This document shows positions 33,939-35,944 of a stretch of 35,944 nucleotides of DNA, piece after piece. Position numbers and translations under genes: made by a program. Position 1 is the stretch's first letter; each line of letters starts with the position of its first letter. The notes under the pieces are model-generated. The model was not told the origin of the DNA and searched no databases. It worked only from the letters and a program-made list of their open reading frames with translations. The stretch is from Lachnospiraceae bacterium (lineage in GTDB: Bacteria > Bacillota > Clostridia > Lachnospirales > Lachnospiraceae): contig JAIDPH010000280.1 in assembly GCA_029062885.1 (NCBI GenBank), positions 1 to 35,944 on the forward strand, in the 5' to 3' direction.

Positions 33939-35363
33939 ATGATACAGAGAAAGAAAACGGATATGAATAGTAAAATTAAGATAAAATGTAAAACCAATAT
34001 AAACAAAAGATTTCCTACAATTATAATTTTATTGTTTTGTGCCTGCCTTGTGTGCTATGGTGCTGCGAAAATGACGGCACATGCTGATGGACAGGCATTT
34101 AATATTGATGCGGAATTGCTGCCGTCAGAAAATTCCACACTTGATTTCATGCTGACTATTGAAAATATCGGAGAAGACTGGGAGGGAACAGTCCGGTTGA
34201 TGATAGGAACCAAATATGATGTTCCCAGTGACTGCGCTTATGACACTTTGCTTACACTACCGCAGGGAAGTATTAAACAGTTTGTGGTCAGCGTGCCGAA
34301 GGAAAGCATTTACTCTACAAATGAGGTAGTGTATGTTATATTGCTTGATAAAAAATCGAATGTAGCTGCGGAGAAGACTTTTAAAAGATTTGAAGGGCTG
34401 GATGCAGGTGAATCTTATACAAAGTATAGTAAAATTCCTACTGATTATAACATAATGGAAGTCCTTGGTAACTTTGGCATTAACTTGGATTTTACTCCCA
34501 TTAAATTCATAATGATCGTCTATGTGATTATAGTAGGACCGGTCTTGTATGTAATTCTGCGTTTTTATAAGAAAAGAGATTTTTATTGGGCAGCAGTGCC
34601 GGCAGCTTCGTTTGCAGGAGTAATTCTGATAGCGTTTGCCGGTAGAGGCTTTGAAGTCGAGAGTACAAGGGTATATTCGGTGACGATGTATAATCTTGCC
34701 GAGCAAGGAATTTGCACGACTTATATGCATTGTTATGACGCAGGGCATAAGGAATGGAGTCTGCGTCTTTCGGAGGATTATGAATATGTTGGACCTTGGG
34801 TAAGCTATAGCATTAATGATTCATATTTATATCATATCAGGAAAGATGGCAGCAGGCTGTTTTTTGGAATAAATCCATCTTTCAGTTTTGAAGACAGTTA
34901 TTTCTGCGCAGGTAAGGCGGCAGATGATGGGGAAGTGGGAGGTAGTATTGACATTACAATATCAAATGACGATGATACCTCATTGATAGGAACTGTGGCC
35001 AATAACACAAATAAGGATTTTGCGTATTTTGCTGTGGTTAAAGATGGTCATGTGTGGGTTTATAATGGTCTTCCGGCAGGAGAGACGAGCAGGCTGACCG
35101 ATGATGAATTGATTGCCAATGGTCCGTCGCATGCATACTCATTCGAGTATTTTATGTACCATGCTAATAGGATTCGGTTTTATGTGGAAGAAGAAAATCT
35201 TGATACTGTATACGCGTTATGCGTAGGTGTCCGTGAAGTCGGCTCAATGCTTGATAAGAAAAAGGGCGAATCTGCTATAATCGGAGTGGTGGAAGATTGG
35301 GATAAGGCAGTCGATGATGATTGTAGTGAGGTATCCTATGGGTGCTTCTATATGTTTCAGTAG
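33939..35363 (+). CDS. Unknown exported protein with two central membrane helices
   Basis: A 474-residue protein that I do not recognise. An N-terminal signal-like helix (about residues 25-47, TIIILLFCACLVCYGAAKM) ends near AHADG. Residues ~50-165 are an extracytoplasmic beta-sandwich-like domain (LDFMLTIENIGEDWEGTVRLMIG). Two membrane helices follow (about 187-208 and 217-234) with a short FYKKRDFYW loop between them. The C-terminal ~235 residues are again beta-rich (GGSIDITISNDDDTSLIGTVANNTNKDFAYFAVV, an Ig-like pattern). By topology both globular parts may be outside. The start is uncertain: 33939 and 33963 both lack a clear ribosome binding site. It does not appear truncated. Confidence 0.75.
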   Translation: MIQRKKTDMNSKIKIKCKTNINKRFPTIIILLFCACLVCYGAAKMTAHADGQAFNIDAELLPSENSTLDFMLTIENIGEDWEGTVRLMIGTKYDVPSDCAYDTLLTLPQGSIKQFVVSVPKESIYSTNEVVYVILLDKKSNVAAEKTFKRFEGLDAGESYTKYSKIPTDYNIMEVLGNFGINLDFTPIKFIMIVYVIIVGPVLYVILRFYKKRDFYWAAVPAASFAGVILIAFAGRGFEVESTRVYSVTMYNLAEQGICTTYMHCYDAGHKEWSLRLSEDYEYVGPWVSYSINDSYLYHIRKDGSRLFFGINPSFSFEDSYFCAGKAADDGEVGGSIDITISNDDDTSLIGTVANNTNKDFAYFAVVKDGHVWVYNGLPAGETSRLTDDELIANGPSHAYSFEYFMYHANRIRFYVEEENLDTVYALCVGVREVGSMLDKKKGESAIIGVVEDWDKAVDDDCSEVSYGCFYMFQ

Positions 35364-35480
35364 GTGCAATATAAATGGCATCAGAAAAACATTCTGTCTG
35401 GAAAGAGTGAAAACAGGCTTTTAAAATATTAAGTTGGAAACACCAGATAAATTTATTAGAATGATGGAGGCAGATAGATA

Positions 35481-35705
35481 ATGGATAATACGGCTAAAAT
35501 ATTGGCTCAAGGTTTTTCCTGTCTTGTGGATAACATGGGAGTTATTGATGCAGAGTATTTTATTTCCCTTATAAAAAGAGATGATTTCGATTATACAATA
35601 TGGCAGCGGGAATATTTTGATAAAATGAAACCCGGCGAGTTTGCAGCAAAAGCATCTGCTTATGCTGGCAGTCATCCATATACAGGCAATGCTCAAATAA
35701 TATAA
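35481..35705 (+). CDS. Small conserved-looking protein, unknown function
   Basis: A 74-residue protein with GGAGG 10 nt before the ATG. The segment NMGVIDAEYFISLIKRDDFDYTIWQREYF resembles short, widespread bacterial proteins of unknown function with an LGxVDAxxFIxxIxRxxFDYTxWQ pattern, some of which sit near toxin or DNA-binding genes. No partner gene is visible downstream; only a hairpin and a MITE fragment follow. The C-terminus is Ala/Gly/Ser-rich and may be disordered. An orphan antitoxin-like role is possible but unproven. Confidence 0.6.
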   Translation: MDNTAKILAQGFSCLVDNMGVIDAEYFISLIKRDDFDYTIWQREYFDKMKPGEFAAKASAYAGSHPYTGNAQII

Positions 35706-35749
35706 TATCTAAAGGGATATCAAGTAAAAACAGTATATTGATATTGATA

Positions 35750-35786
35750 CAAATGGCAACATTACTTATGGCAATGTTGCCATTTG
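35750..35786 (+). terminator. Perfect 14-bp hairpin after the small gene
   Basis: CAAATGGCAACATT (35750-35763) and AATGTTGCCATTTG (35773-35786) pair perfectly around a 9-nt loop. No T run follows directly, so it is either a weak terminator or a protein-binding dyad. Confidence 0.45.
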
Positions 35787-35890
35787 CATATAATGATTGC
35801 ATTCTATCTATTTTAATTATGAGGATATATTAGATATACATAAAATATATTTGACAAATATCAAATATTATGATAAACATATTATATATA

Positions 35891-35944
35891 AAAGTAATTT
35901 GCGAAACTCTATTTCAATAACCAGAACTTGGAGAAAATAAACAA
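35891..35944 (-). mobile_element. Palindromic MITE-like element, copy 3, inverted and cut by the window end
   Basis: The reverse complement of the copy 1 right half is recognisable: AAAGTAATTTGCGAAAC (terminal repeat), then CTATTTCAATAACCAGAACTT, then ATAAACAA at the edge. The variable segment here is GGAGAAA where copy 1 has ACACAAC. The other half lies beyond the window. Confidence 0.65.

Overview
The window looks like a chromosomal segment of an anaerobic, low-GC Gram-positive bacterium of the Clostridia, most likely a gut Lachnospiraceae-type organism. The grounds are strong AGGAGG-type ribosome binding sites, A/T-rich intergenic DNA, a rubrerythrin, a Csp-like subtilase, a DacF-type carboxypeptidase, lipobox lipoproteins and intracellular-type GH51 and GH43 arabinan enzymes. 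This placement rests on gene content only. No tRNA, rRNA or CRISPR array was seen.

Layout. 0-7.5 kb: the end of an ABC exporter, a membrane-anchored sulfatase-fold protein, a GH51 arabinofuranosidase, an unknown four-helix membrane protein and a Csp-like subtilisin protease whose ribosome binding site overlaps a palindrome. 7.6-17.9 kb: a defence island. Its first part (7670-11152) is a tight three-gene cassette, visibly richer in A+T than what follows. It encodes a tyrosine-recombinase-like protein that has lost most catalytic residues, a RhuM family protein, and a C5-cytosine-methyltransferase fold without its catalytic Pro-Cys fused to an apparently intact Mrr-like PD-(D/E)xK nuclease. Its second part (11236-17863) is a complete Wadjet (JetABCD) plasmid-defence operon with its own promoter. 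I consider the three-gene cassette the best candidate here for an undescribed system.

18-25.3 kb: rubrerythrin with a terminator, two large lipoproteins (a DUF5050/RsiV-like protein and a leucine-rich-repeat protein), then a MarR regulator with a pyridoxamine-phosphate-oxidase-like flavoprotein and a flavin reductase-like protein. A shared 14-bp motif lies in front of both marR and the flavoprotein gene, so they probably form one regulon. Two gene remnants lie around this unit. 25.4-32 kb: a secreted repeat protein, a membrane-anchored protein overlapping a D-Ala-D-Ala carboxypeptidase, and a large hybrid sensor kinase with two receiver domains.

32-35.9 kb: a GH43 gene on the minus strand, an unknown secreted/membrane protein and a small conserved-looking protein. 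Three copies of a ~140-bp palindromic element occur here (two complete, one cut by the window end). Copy 1 has an exact 10-bp target-site duplication and 15-bp terminal inverted repeats, as expected of a MITE. The copies share loop and ends but differ in a 6-7-bp stem segment that stays self-complementary within each complete copy.
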